Below are positions 1 to 8,373 of a DNA stretch of 38,428 bases, in pieces. Within the stretch, counting starts at the first letter, position 1, and each line of letters opens with the position of its first letter. The notes under the pieces were generated by a model. It was given only the letters and a program-made list of their open reading frames with translations. It ran no database searches and was not told the origin of the DNA. The translations under genes and the position numbers were made by a program. This DNA comes from Rhodothermales bacterium (GTDB lineage: Bacteria; Bacteroidota; Rhodothermia; Rhodothermales; Bin80): positions 1-38,428 of the forward strand of contig JAJEDR010000034.1 in NCBI GenBank assembly GCA_022821385.1, written 5' to 3'.

Positions 1-2948
1 TGCAGCGAATCGCCATCAAGGTCCGTATCATTGCCTAGTACGGGAATCTCAACTTTCAAGTCCTCCATCGTAGAGGCCCGATCGTCGGATGCGCTGGGTC
101 TATCATTGGCAGGTGTAACGGTTATCCGGACAGTCGCGGTATCCGTAAGGCCCTCCATGTCGGATACCACGTAAATGAATAGGTCCAGGCCATGGAAGTT
201 GGGGTCTGGCACATATCGCACGGCTGCCCCGTTGTCTACGAGGCTGGTTTGTCCGTGCTCGGCCGACCCCACCGAGACCACATGAAGACGGTCGCCGGCA
301 TCTGGATCGTGATCGTTAGTCAGCACTTCAGCTCGTGCAACCTCGTCCTCTGCCACGGTCAGGACATCGTCCGCAGCCGCCGGACGTTCGTTCACATTCA
401 CTATCTGAACCGTTACGGCTGCTTGGGCTGTGCCTCCAAGTGCGTCAGTTGCCACTACGGTTACCACCAACTGATTCGGATCGTCTTCAAAATCCTCGCC
501 TGGTCCGACGTACCGCAATTCCCCTGAAGTCTCCCCAATGGCAAATCGGAGGCTACCGGGCGACAGGGAAAAGGTAATATCTTCATCATCGGGATGCGTA
601 GCGCGAACGACACCCAGCACCACTGGATTTTCCCGTCCATCGGTGTTTTCCGGGAGATAAACTGTCCGCGGAGCGTCGAGGATCGGGAGGCGATTAATTA
701 CTTGGATGCTGACTCGTGCGAGAGCCTCAGCCCCATGCTCGTCCATGACGGACACCTGGATCACAAGTGTGCCTGCGTGGCTCGGTGCCATCCAGGTCGT
801 ATTCGCTTGGTCTGTCGCACCTGTAAGTGTTCCGTCCCCGGTGCTCCAGCTATAGGTGATCTCATCGCCATCGGGATCCGACGCAATGGCGCTTAACTGC
901 ACTACGCCGCCCCTGTGTATCGAGCAAGGCTCGCAGGTCGCGCGTACCGTGGGAGGTTCGTTTGCTGGAGGGGGCGGGCCAAAATCGCTGATGGTAATCG
1001 CAACTGAGGACGGGCTGCCCGCAGTAACCCTGGATGGCAGACTGCCGAGCGAAACCGTGAATGTTTCGTCGTCCTCATCGTTATCCTGCGTCGTTTGGAT
1101 CGTTCCCGAACCGATAGTCTGTCCGCCATCGATTGTAATGTTCGTAAGCGAGCCGATGTCGCCTGCTTCCGTAGTTCCCGTTGTAAGCACGACCGGGATC
1201 GAAACGCTGCTTGTCAGTGACCTTGACAGTCTCGCGCTCACCGTTACTAGCTGTCCCTCGCTTACCGGGTTAGGTGAAGCCGAGAGGCTTACGGTCGGAG
1301 GGGGGCCGTCGTCGCGGATGGTAATCACAACTGAGGACGGGCTGCCCACCTTAACGCTGGATGGCAGACTGCCGAATGAAACCGTAAACGTTTCGTCATC
1401 CTCATCGGCATCCCGTGTCGTTTGTATGGTTCCCGTACCGGTAGTCTGTCCGCCGCTGATTGTAATGTTCGTAAGCGTGCCTATGTCACTTGATTCCGCG
1501 GATCCCACCGTAAGCATGACCGGGACGGATACGTTGTTTGTCAGGGCCGCGGATAACCTTGCACTCACCGTAACCGATTGCCCCTCGTTTACCGGGTTGG
1601 GTGAAGCCGAGAGGCTTACGGTCGGAGGGGGGAGGCTATCGTCGCGGATGGTAATCACAACTGAGGACGGGCTGCCCGCCTTAACGCTGGACGGCAGACT
1701 ACCGAGTGAAACCGTGAACGTTTCGTCGTCCTCATCAGCATCCCGCGTCGTTTGGATGGTTCCCGTACCGGAAGTCTGTCCGGCGCTGATTGTAATGCTC
1801 GTAAGCGTGCCTATGTCACTCGATTCCGCGGATCCCACCGCAAGCATGACCGGGACTAATACGTTGTTTGTCAGGGCCGTGGATAATCTTGCAGTCACCG
1901 TAACAAGTTGCCCCTCGTTTACCGGGTTAGGTGAAGCCGCGAGGCTTACGGTCGGAGGGGACGGGCCATCGTCGCGGATGGTAATCACAACTGAGGACGG
2001 GCTGCCCACCTTAACGCTGGACGGCAGACTGCCGAGTGAAACCGTGAACGTTTCGTCGTCCTCATCAGCATCCCGGGTCGTTTGGATGGTTCCCGTACCG
2101 GTAGTCTGTCCGGCGTTGATTGTAATGCTCGTAAGCGTGCCTATGTCACTTGATTCCGCGGATCCCGCCGTAAGCGTGACCGGGACTGATACATTGTTTG
2201 TAAGGGCCGCGGATAACCTTGCACTTACCGTAACCGGTTGCCCCTCGTTTACCGGGTTAGGTGAAGCCGAGAGACTCACGGTCGGGGCTGGTGGTTGGCG
2301 TAGCGTGAAGGTGAGTCTGGCCATGCGCACAGTGGAGAATTTACCAGTTCCTTGGATGCTGGTAATTGTGCCTTGCGGGACGGTAGCTGGATTGCTAAGT
2401 GAAAACTCAGTCCCGTCCTCGGTGCCGGCGTCGTATGGAAAGAGGTCCGCCACAATTGAGGTCCTCCATTCATCCGACCCGTCCAGCAACGACAGTCCCG
2501 AAATACCTACGAACCAGTCGGGACTGGGGCCGATCATGGATAGGAGCGTAACTAAGGGATGCGATTTATTGGCGGTAATGGAGAACGATGCGGTGCCGGT
2601 CCCGCCGCCACTGACGCCCTGCTGAATCACGTTTAGCGTGTGTGCGCTAGCTTGAACTTCGCTCCTGAATGTGCCCGTTGAGCCCAACTCCGCTACCAGC
2701 TCCACACCGGCGCTGGCCGTACCGCCGCTCTGCCAGAAGGTGACACCGCTGCCATGCACGCCGCCGATCAGCGTGGTAAAGTGTGCGCCACTGACCACAC
2801 CGCCGGGCGTGCTCGCTGTGGTCCAATTGCCCTGAAAGCTTACGTCATAGGTGACATTCTGGGAGATGGCAGGCGTCGCTGCCCATCCTGAGGCCATTAA
2901 CACAATCACGAGCGCTCCTGCGCACGAACTTCGGTGGATTTTGAGCAT
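1..2948 (-). CDS. Large secreted spondin-domain / Calx-beta / cadherin-like repeat protein (3' end beyond window)
   Basis: The minus strand is open from here through base 1 with no stop, so about 982 residues are visible and the C-terminus is missing. A signal peptide (MLKIHRSS, then a hydrophobic core ending GWAATPAISQ) is followed by a Spondin_N domain at about 32-215, with the typical SPDWFVGISGLSL, DGSDEW and YDAGTEDGTEF motifs. Four Calx-beta-like repeats follow (about 222-660, units of 109-110 residues, each with PNPVNEGQ and DADEDDETFTVSLGSLPSS). Next come a PKD/Ig-like module (about 663-753), a cadherin-like module (about 757-859) and tandem-95/VCBS-like modules (PDPNFHG, VLGNDTDLDGDSL). 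Acidic loops suggest Ca2+ binding. I infer an exported surface adhesin or matrix protein. Candidate starts are ATGs at 2948, 2993 and 3011; 2948 gives the cleanest signal peptide. The right-hand neighbour is an IS21 remnant. No promoter was recognised. Confidence 0.85.
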   Translation of the reverse strand, partial: MLKIHRSSCAGALVIVLMASGWAATPAISQNVTYDVSFQGNWTTASTPGGVVSGAHFTTLIGGVHGSGVTFWQSGGTASAGVELVAELGSTGTFRSEVQASAHTLNVIQQGVSGGGTGTASFSITANKSHPLVTLLSMIGPSPDWFVGISGLSLLDGSDEWRTSIVADLFPYDAGTEDGTEFSLSNPATVPQGTITSIQGTGKFSTVRMARLTFTLRQPPAPTVSLSASPNPVNEGQPVTVSARLSAALTNNVSVPVTLTAGSAESSDIGTLTSITINAGQTTGTGTIQTTRDADEDDETFTVSLGSLPSSVKVGSPSSVVITIRDDGPSPPTVSLAASPNPVNEGQLVTVTARLSTALTNNVLVPVMLAVGSAESSDIGTLTSITISAGQTSGTGTIQTTRDADEDDETFTVSLGSLPSSVKAGSPSSVVITIRDDSLPPPTVSLSASPNPVNEGQSVTVSARLSAALTNNVSVPVMLTVGSAESSDIGTLTNITISGGQTTGTGTIQTTRDADEDDETFTVSFGSLPSSVKVGSPSSVVITIRDDGPPPTVSLSASPNPVSEGQLVTVSARLSRSLTSSVSIPVVLTTGTTEAGDIGSLTNITIDGGQTIGSGTIQTTQDNDEDDETFTVSLGSLPSRVTAGSPSSVAITISDFGPPPPANEPPTVRATCEPCSIHRGGVVQLSAIASDPDGDEITYSWSTGDGTLTGATDQANTTWMAPSHAGTLVIQVSVMDEHGAEALARVSIQVINRLPILDAPRTVYLPENTDGRENPVVLGVVRATHPDDEDITFSLSPGSLRFAIGETSGELRYVGPGEDFEDDPNQLVVTVVATDALGGTAQAAVTVQIVNVNERPAAADDVLTVAEDEVARAEVLTNDHDPDAGDRLHVVSVGSAEHGQTSLVDNGAAVRYVPDPNFHGLDLFIYVVSDMEGLTDTATVRITVTPANDRPSASDDRASTMEDLKVEIPVLGNDTDLDGDSL
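960..2282 (-). repeat. Four tandem coding repeats of about 327-330 bp (Calx-beta-like units)
   Basis: The same block recurs with anchors ('gatggtaatc') at about 990, 1317, 1647 and 1977, giving periods of 327, 330 and 330 bp. The three units nearest the signal peptide (about 1297-2282) are almost identical at the DNA level, including third codon positions. The unit at 960-1296 is more diverged. This points to recent unit duplication or gene conversion inside the surface-protein gene. It also creates a long, serine-rich open frame on the plus strand (856-2625) that is not a gene. Confidence 0.9.
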
Positions 2949-3309
2949 TCTTCGGCGCAATTCAAAAGCGCAGAAATGCGGTGCGTACAGCATAGATAGG
3001 GAAGTTGCCATTATGTTCGTCAAGGTAAGGATTGCGGGCTGGAATATGAGATGATTTCCGAGACTGGAGCATCTTGACCATTCGCAGATCTGCTGCGACC
3101 ATCGGGATTCTCGGATGTTGTGTATTCGAGACCCAGATTGGGAATTCCCCTTCCGATCATCCTTGCAATTACTGTGTGCAGGGAAACCGGGGCATACCGC
3201 CATGCGGGTTGGCTGGATTTGGAATTTATCCGGACAGACGGACGAGGAGTTCATATGCCTTCGGAGACCCGCCAGCCGGAAACCTGGTAGACTGGCTAAG
3301 AATGGAAAG

Positions 3310-3337
3310 GCCAGTCAAGCTTGAACCGCTTGATGGC
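3310..3337. other. Inverted repeat in the spacer between the spondin gene and the istB remnant
   Basis: GCCA-g-TCAAGC (3310-3320) pairs with GCTTGA-TGGC (3328-3337) around a 7-base loop, with one bulged base. No T-run follows on either strand. It could be a transcript hairpin or part of the remnant mobile element. Apart from this I see nothing convincing between 2949 and 3388. Confidence 0.3.
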
Positions 3338-3388
3338 TGGCGCAATTCACTGAAGAAATGTAATGTTTCCCGAGGGGAGGCCTTGTGA

Positions 3389-3904
3389 AGGCTGAATCGT
3401 CCAGAACTCCACCTGGCCAGTTGTCAATGGATCCGCCGCCAACAGAATGTGATCATTACCGGACCGACCGGCGTCGGCAAAAGCTATGTGGCCTGTGCCT
3501 TAGCCCACAAAGCGTGTCTGGAAACCTTCCAAACCCGATACACCGGCTTGTCCCGACTCCTGGAATCCCTGCAGATCGCCCGCGAAGAAGGCACCTACCT
3601 GAAAACCTTGAAGCAACTGGCCCGCACGGATGTCCTGGTGTTGGACGATTGGGGACTGCACCGGATTGGTCCGCCGCAACAGCGAGACCTGATGGAACTC
3701 CTCGATGACCGCTACACCGTGCGATCTACAATTGCAACCAGTCAGTATCCCCTGGATCAATGGTATGAAACCATGGAAGACCCGACTCTGGCAGATGCAA
3801 TCCTGGACCGACTCGTCAACAATGCACACAAAATCCAGTTGACGGGCGAATCGATGCGCAAGGTCAAGGGACAACAAGAATTAGAAACCGAGATAACCCA
3901 ATGA
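3389..3904 (+). pseudogene. istB: IS21-family helper ATPase IstB, 5'-truncated remnant
   Basis: IstB is the AAA+ ATPase that regulates the IstA transposase of IS21-family elements. Homology-like sequence begins right after an in-frame TGA (3386-3388) with RLNRPELHLASCQWIRRQQN, the usual lead-in to the ATPase. It continues through Walker A (ITGPTGVGKSYVACAL), Walker B (VLVLDDWGLH), the sensor-like TSQYPLDQWYE and the family C-terminal block ILDRLVNNAHKIQLTGESMR. The N-terminal DNA-binding part and any istA are absent. The only internal start is GTG at 3449, right at Walker A, so a functional product is unlikely. The 3' end is intact and is followed by the IS-end repeats at 3974. Confidence 0.85.
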
Positions 3905-3973
3905 GCCAGACCACGATAACCAGCTACATAGGGGCCAGCTGCACTGCACACTAAGGAAACCACTTCCGCCAGG

Positions 3974-4106
3974 TTGGTGTCCCAGATCGATCGGATTGGT
4001 GTCCCAGATCAATCGGATTGGAGTCCCACATCAATCGGATTAGTGTCCCAGATCAATCGGATTGGTGTCCCGCTTCAAGCGGATTAGGTGTCACACATCA
4101 TCGGAA
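3974..4106 (+). repeat. Six direct repeats of 22 bp, putative right end of the IS21-like element
   Basis: The unit ttggtgtcccagatcaatcg+ga recurs at 3974, 3996, 4018, 4040, 4062 and 4084 with no spacers; the last two units are more diverged. IS21-family termini are known to carry multiple repeated sequences bound by the transposase, and the array lies 70 bp beyond the istB stop. I therefore read it as the element's right end. The matching left end was not found. Confidence 0.7.
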
Positions 4107-4435
4107 TAGGCAATTATGCGCAATGCATATCAGTCTAACCTTATCATGGACAGCCGGTTGGGGTTGTTCATTGTTAGATGCAAGGGCTGCAAGCACTTAG
4201 AGAAGGGGGAATTGGTAGTCCAAAACAAGGTAGTATTACTCAGATTTATCAAAAGCAACTACCGCCCTTTCATTGCTACAATTACGCGCTCAGGGGTGAA
4301 TGGACGCAGGCCAGGAGACAGGAACTGGGGACAAAAATATCCAGAAACCTAGCATGGATTTCCAGGCATATTTTTTGGGATGATTAGCGTACCCAAGCAA
4401 ATGCAATTTCTTCGGGCCGTTCAGGCCAAAATGTC
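4107..4435. other. Intergenic, no supported gene
   Basis: This sequence lies between the IS21-like end and a small membrane-protein gene. Short open frames occur on the plus strand (for example 4116-4352) but show no signal peptide, domain or recognisable motif. I see no promoter or terminator that I can support. Confidence 0.5.
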
Positions 4436-4669
4436 TTAGCTACTTAAAGACCTACGCCAAGACCTAAAACTATCAGTCAAGCCAACAACACACACGAAAA
4501 ATATTAGAATAACGGGCCAGTTTGATTTCCAGGGATATTCATAAATCATTAACACAACCAAAGCTAAAAAAGCAACACACGAACTAGAAAACTGCAAAGC
4601 TTCTGATCTTTGTAGATAAAGCTTTCTCAGGAATATCATTCCCGCAAACAAGAGCGCGAAAAAAAGCAT
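4436..4669 (-). CDS. Small hydrophobic membrane protein, unrecognised
   Basis: A 77-residue ATG-started frame encodes what looks like three short membrane segments: LFFALLFAGMIFL, VAFLALVVLMIY and WPVILIFFVCVVGL. The tail is basic and serine-rich (SFRSWRRSLSS). I do not recognise the family. The hydrophobic blocks separated by short charged loops argue that it is coding, but there is no operon partner, since both flanks are gene-poor. A protein of similar size and layout occurs at 33519-33776, also next to mobile-element debris, but by eye the similarity is only in architecture. Confidence 0.4.
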   Translation of the reverse strand: MLFFALLFAGMIFLRKLYLQRSEALQFSSSCVAFLALVVLMIYEYPWKSNWPVILIFFVCVVGLTDSFRSWRRSLSS

Positions 4670-5046
4670 TGCTACAACAACCTTTTGAGGAATCTAGGGC
4701 TTAACAGAAATTCTTAGAATAAAGGCTCACATCGTCATTGCAAAGCATGCATCAAATTCTCTGCATCCGTCGGGCAACCCCATGCGAAAGATAAAACATG
4801 TATTCCAAGATAGCAACGATACTAGGCACTGACGTTTGGCACAATTTTAGGGGTTCCAGATTTGATGAACTCGCATCAACGCTCTAAACAATCGGTTGGT
4901 AAGGTGGCCCAGTTCGCTCGGAATACGCAATGATCCCCAAATTGTAGTACATGTAGTCTTACGTGCGCAGTTTAGCAATCCAGGCATGCTCGACTGCAGA
5001 GTAACCTCAGTGCATATTTTGATCGGATTCTGCGGATCCGCATAAA

Positions 5047-5099
5047 GGCAGCCCGTTATGCTGCTATTGCAAGAGTAGCCTCTTGCTGGGAAGGCTGCC
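5047..5099. other. Nested inverted repeats (possible structured RNA or cruciform)
   Basis: The outer arms GGCAGCC (5047-5053) and GGCTGCC (5093-5099) are perfectly complementary. The inner arms GCAAGAG (5069-5075) and CTCTTGC (5080-5086) close a four-base loop TAGC. An asymmetric internal loop (15 and 6 bases) separates the two stems. No T-run follows on either strand, so a simple terminator is unlikely. Its function is unknown. Confidence 0.4.
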
Positions 5100-5161
5100 A
5101 GTGATGGGGCAGCAGCGTGTGGAGTTTCACACCGGAAGCAGGGGACCTATTTCAACACATC

Positions 5162-5186
5162 ACCTTGTCAATGTTGACAAAAAGGT
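5162..5186. promoter_or_regulatory. Perfect dyad TTGTCAA-TG-TTGACAA, operator-like
   Basis: Two 7-bp arms (5165-5171 and 5174-5180) form a perfect 16-bp palindrome, with further ACC/GGT pairing at the edges. The size fits a binding site for a dimeric regulator. However, no gene starts nearby in the right orientation, so the assignment is only structural. Confidence 0.25.
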
Positions 5187-5339
5187 TAAAATGCTTCTGC
5201 CATTGGACCATTCTACTTAGACAATCTAACAGCGAGCACAAATGCCTTGGCAACCATATTGGATCGGGTTGATCAGAACTTAAGGGCTCATCGTGAAACT
5301 TTGCTAAAACATGAACTAATTCCTACGGAATCGACAGAA

Positions 5340-7295
5340 TCAGTTTGGCGGATCAGAACGATTATTCAGTAGGTGTTGCAGCGCAAGGCCAGGCTCATGA
5401 GTTGGGTTTAATTGTAGTAGTTCCTGTACTGCCTCGCTGGCGTCTACCCAATTCCCCTGGAGCACGTGATTTCGGGCCAACTGGTATTGGAATTCGGGAA
5501 CCTCTGGATCCATAATGGCCGCCCGTCCGAGGTGCTTCCCTGCAAGCTCTAATAGTCTCTTTCGCTGGTATAGAATACCCAATCGAAAATGTATACCGGC
5601 AGATTCTTCAAGGTCATTAGCAGCACCAAAGTAGTCCACTGCTTCATCCAGACGTCCCTGTGCTGCAAGTAGATCAGCTGCATAAGTATATGGCAAAGGC
5701 AAATAAGGATACTCCTGAAGCAGCGCGAGACTCGCCTTGAGGGCAAGGTGGTATGCACCCTGTTCAGCATAGTGCGCCCGCAACTGATTTGTAGCAGCAA
5801 ACCAGGTCATTTCTCCATCATCCAGTGCATATGCAAGTTCCGCCGCAATGGAAGAAACTCTATTGGTATCCAAAATTGGGGCAGGAGGAGCATCCAGTGG
5901 CTGAAAGGGCCAGGAGCTCAAGAGTTTCTGTAATCGCAACTCCCCAAAAATGGAATCAACCTGCGTGAAAAGAACTTCCGACCTAGCGACCTCCCTAGGT
6001 ACATAATTCGTCCGCTGCCCACCGATCCGATGCGCACTTATCGCATCGTAAAACGCGTCTGCAAGCACGAAATACCCCTCCAAATTTGGGTGCAGGTGCT
6101 CCAGCATTAAGTCGGATCCAATAATATCCTCATCTGCATGTTCTCGTAGAGAACCCTGGGTATCAACAAGTATAGCTCCTGAATTTTCGGCCTCTGCCCT
6201 GATGATCTGATTCACCTCTTCTGTTGCCCGAAAACGTAGCTGATCCAGATCTTTGGCCGTGATATAGGCTTGACGAGCCTGAACATAATCGCCCTGCATA
6301 TCCAACAATGTCCCCAAAGCGAACCATGACTGTGCGGCCATTGAGTCCAGCGTAATTACTTCGTGCATTCGCTCAACGGATAGGGGCAGCGATCCAGAAC
6401 GCAGCGCTTCTTCATAGGCTCTTTCCCATTGATCTGGATCGGTAGAAGCCATCAGCCCACTTTGGAAAGGAGGATGGGTACGTTCATTACTGGCCACCGT
6501 ACCGATAAATACCGGTATGCCATGCTGCTTATACCTATTGAGAATACTGCGCAGGTTTCCTCTGAACTGCTGCATACCAGCCTGATACACATCGGAATCT
6601 AGTTCAATCTCCTGTCTCCGAACCATTCGTTCCATCAGTGTGGACGAACTGTTTTGGTCACGTGATAACATCTGCGCAGCCCGGCTTAAGCCATTTCGAA
6701 TCAGCTGGAGTATGCGCCATGACTGAAGTCGGAGATACAGATTCACCACATGACGGTTACGTCCCAATGATTGAGAGGAGCCCACGCCAAGAGCCCCATA
6801 GAATTCATTATGCCCGGCGTAAATCAGAACCGCATCTGGAGACTGGGCAAGAATATCATCCACCTGATCCAAAATTGTGTAGGAGTTGACCGCGGCCATC
6901 GCGACGTTGACCAATTCCACTTTACGAGTGGGCCAACTCTGCTGAAGGCGCTGCTCCAGCATGCGTGAGAAACTACCTCCATAGTAGTATGGGTAACCGG
7001 CAGCACTGGAACCTCCCTGGACAAAAATCCGCACCACAGTACTGTCTTTGTCCGCACGAAAGGCATCGTGCAAGCCAGTCGGAACCCGGACTTCCTGATT
7101 GAAATAACGATGAGCTACCTCAGGGTTCATGACAAGATAATCCGGGGCAACCTCCACAGGCATGAACAGCGGGTAATCCTGACCAAAGCCAATGACCCGA
7201 AGCCCTCCCTCAACAAGTAGAAAGAAGAGCACGGGGATACTCCACATCAGTGCGTAAAACACCCACCTTCTCTTGATACTGTCCTTTTGAGACAT
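5340..7295 (-). CDS. Membrane-anchored SGNH/GDSL-like hydrolase with TPR repeats
   Basis: The product is 651 residues. A basic N-terminus (MSQKDSIKRR) leads into one membrane helix (about 12-35), placing the rest in the periplasm. SGNH blocks are visible: GGSSAAG with the candidate nucleophile serine near 97, YAGHNEFYG near 163 and HLHPN with the catalytic-type histidine near 402. TPR-like helices are inserted between the third and last blocks (about 315-350) and a second TPR array fills about 480-640. SGNH enzymes are esterases or acyltransferases; a role in acylating or deacylating envelope glycans is inferred from the glycosyltransferase 91 bp upstream. ATG at 7295 is preferred over an upstream in-frame TTG at 7328 because it sits directly before the positive residues of the anchor. 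Confidence 0.8.
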   Translation of the reverse strand: MSQKDSIKRRWVFYALMWSIPVLFFLLVEGGLRVIGFGQDYPLFMPVEVAPDYLVMNPEVAHRYFNQEVRVPTGLHDAFRADKDSTVVRIFVQGGSSAAGYPYYYGGSFSRMLEQRLQQSWPTRKVELVNVAMAAVNSYTILDQVDDILAQSPDAVLIYAGHNEFYGALGVGSSQSLGRNRHVVNLYLRLQSWRILQLIRNGLSRAAQMLSRDQNSSSTLMERMVRRQEIELDSDVYQAGMQQFRGNLRSILNRYKQHGIPVFIGTVASNERTHPPFQSGLMASTDPDQWERAYEEALRSGSLPLSVERMHEVITLDSMAAQSWFALGTLLDMQGDYVQARQAYITAKDLDQLRFRATEEVNQIIRAEAENSGAILVDTQGSLREHADEDIIGSDLMLEHLHPNLEGYFVLADAFYDAISAHRIGGQRTNYVPREVARSEVLFTQVDSIFGELRLQKLLSSWPFQPLDAPPAPILDTNRVSSIAAELAYALDDGEMTWFAATNQLRAHYAEQGAYHLALKASLALLQEYPYLPLPYTYAADLLAAQGRLDEAVDYFGAANDLEESAGIHFRLGILYQRKRLLELAGKHLGRAAIMDPEVPEFQYQLARNHVLQGNWVDASEAVQELLQLNPTHEPGLALQHLLNNRSDPPN

Positions 7296-7386
7296 CCGCG
7301 AATTTGGGGTTAGGAATACAGGCTGCAAGGCATATGACCGTCGATCATTGATATTTCAGACACTTCTGATGACGCGCCAGTGGCGT

Positions 7387-8373
7387 TCAGGTAGCAGTCT
7401 TGCCGGATAGACTATGTCCCTCATCCACTTCCGTAAGCCAGCCAGTCTGGTCACGCAGTACGTAGTGAGGACGTCCCTTTACCTCATCAAATATTCTACC
7501 TAGATATTCGCCCAGGATCCCCAGCACCATCAACTGGACGCCTCCCAAAAACAGAATAAGCACTACAGTAGAGGTCCAGCCTTCTGGCAAATCTTTTCCG
7601 CTCACGAATACGCTGAGAGCGTACACGAGATAGCAGAATCCCAGAAATGCTGCCCCTGCACCAAGCCAGGCGGATACTCTCAGAGGAGCTGCAGAAAAAG
7701 ACAGTAAGCCATCCAACGCAAGTGCAGTCAGTCGCCGCATGTTGTAGCTTGGTTTGCCTGCATGACGGGCAGGTCGAGCATACTTTACCCCAATCTGCTT
7801 GAAGCCGACCCAACCACGCAGGCCCCGCACAAACCGATTGTGTTCAGGCAGAGTATTGATTACGTCCACGACCTTGCGATCCATTAGTGCAAAATCGCCC
7901 GCGTCCCGAGGGATATGGATGTTTGATATCCTATCCAATAGGCGATAGAAGCTGCCGTAGCAAAACCTCAGGAACCAGGATTCCTTGCGATTCGTCCGCA
8001 CACCATAGACCACATCATAGCCACTCCGCCATTGTGCGATAAATGATTCCAAGAGCTCTGGAGGATCCTGGAGATCAGCATCCAGAACCGCTATGATATC
8101 TCCGCAGGCGTGTTTCAGCCCGGCGCTGACCGCCACCTGATGCCCAAAATTTCGGGAAAAGCTCAGACATGCCATACGTTCATCCGCAGCGCATGCCTCC
8201 TTCAGTAAGCTGAGTGTGCGATCTTGGCTGCCGTCGTCAATAAACAGGAAGCGTGTCGGAATACCCAGATCCAGTGTTTCTAGTGTGCGCAGCAAGTCAG
8301 GAAGGACCTCTTCCTCGTTATAGCACGGAAAAATCAGGCAGATTTCAGGGTTGTCAGAACGGTGATCAGTCAT
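7387..8373 (-). CDS. Family 2 glycosyltransferase, polyprenyl-phosphate type (GtrB/DPM1-like)
   Basis: The 328-residue product has a GT-A domain with ICLIFPCYNEEEVLPDLL at the start, LFIDDGSQD and the metal-binding VLDADLQDPPELL. Two C-terminal membrane helices follow (about 230-255 and 270-300). This layout is typical of enzymes that transfer a sugar from a nucleotide to undecaprenyl or dolichyl phosphate on the inner face of the membrane. The sugar cannot be predicted. Its ATG overlaps the stop of the upstream DUF2400 gene by four bases (ATGA), so the two are probably translationally coupled. The SGNH/TPR gene lies downstream. Confidence 0.88.
   Translation of the reverse strand: MTDHRSDNPEICLIFPCYNEEEVLPDLLRTLETLDLGIPTRFLFIDDGSQDRTLSLLKEACAADERMACLSFSRNFGHQVAVSAGLKHACGDIIAVLDADLQDPPELLESFIAQWRSGYDVVYGVRTNRKESWFLRFCYGSFYRLLDRISNIHIPRDAGDFALMDRKVVDVINTLPEHNRFVRGLRGWVGFKQIGVKYARPARHAGKPSYNMRRLTALALDGLLSFSAAPLRVSAWLGAGAAFLGFCYLVYALSVFVSGKDLPEGWTSTVVLILFLGGVQLMVLGILGEYLGRIFDEVKGRPHYVLRDQTGWLTEVDEGHSLSGKTAT

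Larger units (their letters stand above)
4670..5339. other. Gene desert of about 670 bp with inverted repeats
   Basis: No coding region is supported. The interval contains the nested inverted repeats at 5047-5099 and the dyad at 5162-5186. A plus-strand open stretch at about 5190-5371 has no ATG and runs into the neighbouring gene, so it was not called. The sequence is richer in A+T than the flanking genes. Confidence 0.5.

Noticed and set aside
856..2625. 589-codon plus-strand open frame rich in serine and valine
   Set aside because: It is the antisense of the Calx-beta repeats. The minus strand gives a continuous signal peptide, spondin domain and repeat protein through the whole region.
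3074..3388. Plus-strand frame ahead of the istB remnant
   Set aside because: It is in the same frame as istB but separated by a TGA, and its sequence does not look like the IstB N-terminus or any known protein.
3974..4106. Possible CRISPR array
   Set aside because: The 22-bp units are directly tandem with no spacers, and there are no cas genes. The position beside istB fits an IS21-family end.
4116..4352. Plus-strand 78-codon frame with two cysteines (CKGC)
   Set aside because: There is only one CxxC pair and no supporting domain or context; it is probably chance.
5190..5371. Plus-strand open stretch of about 60 codons in the gene desert
   Set aside because: It has no ATG or GTG start, no recognisable motif, and runs into the 3' end of the opposite-strand SGNH gene.
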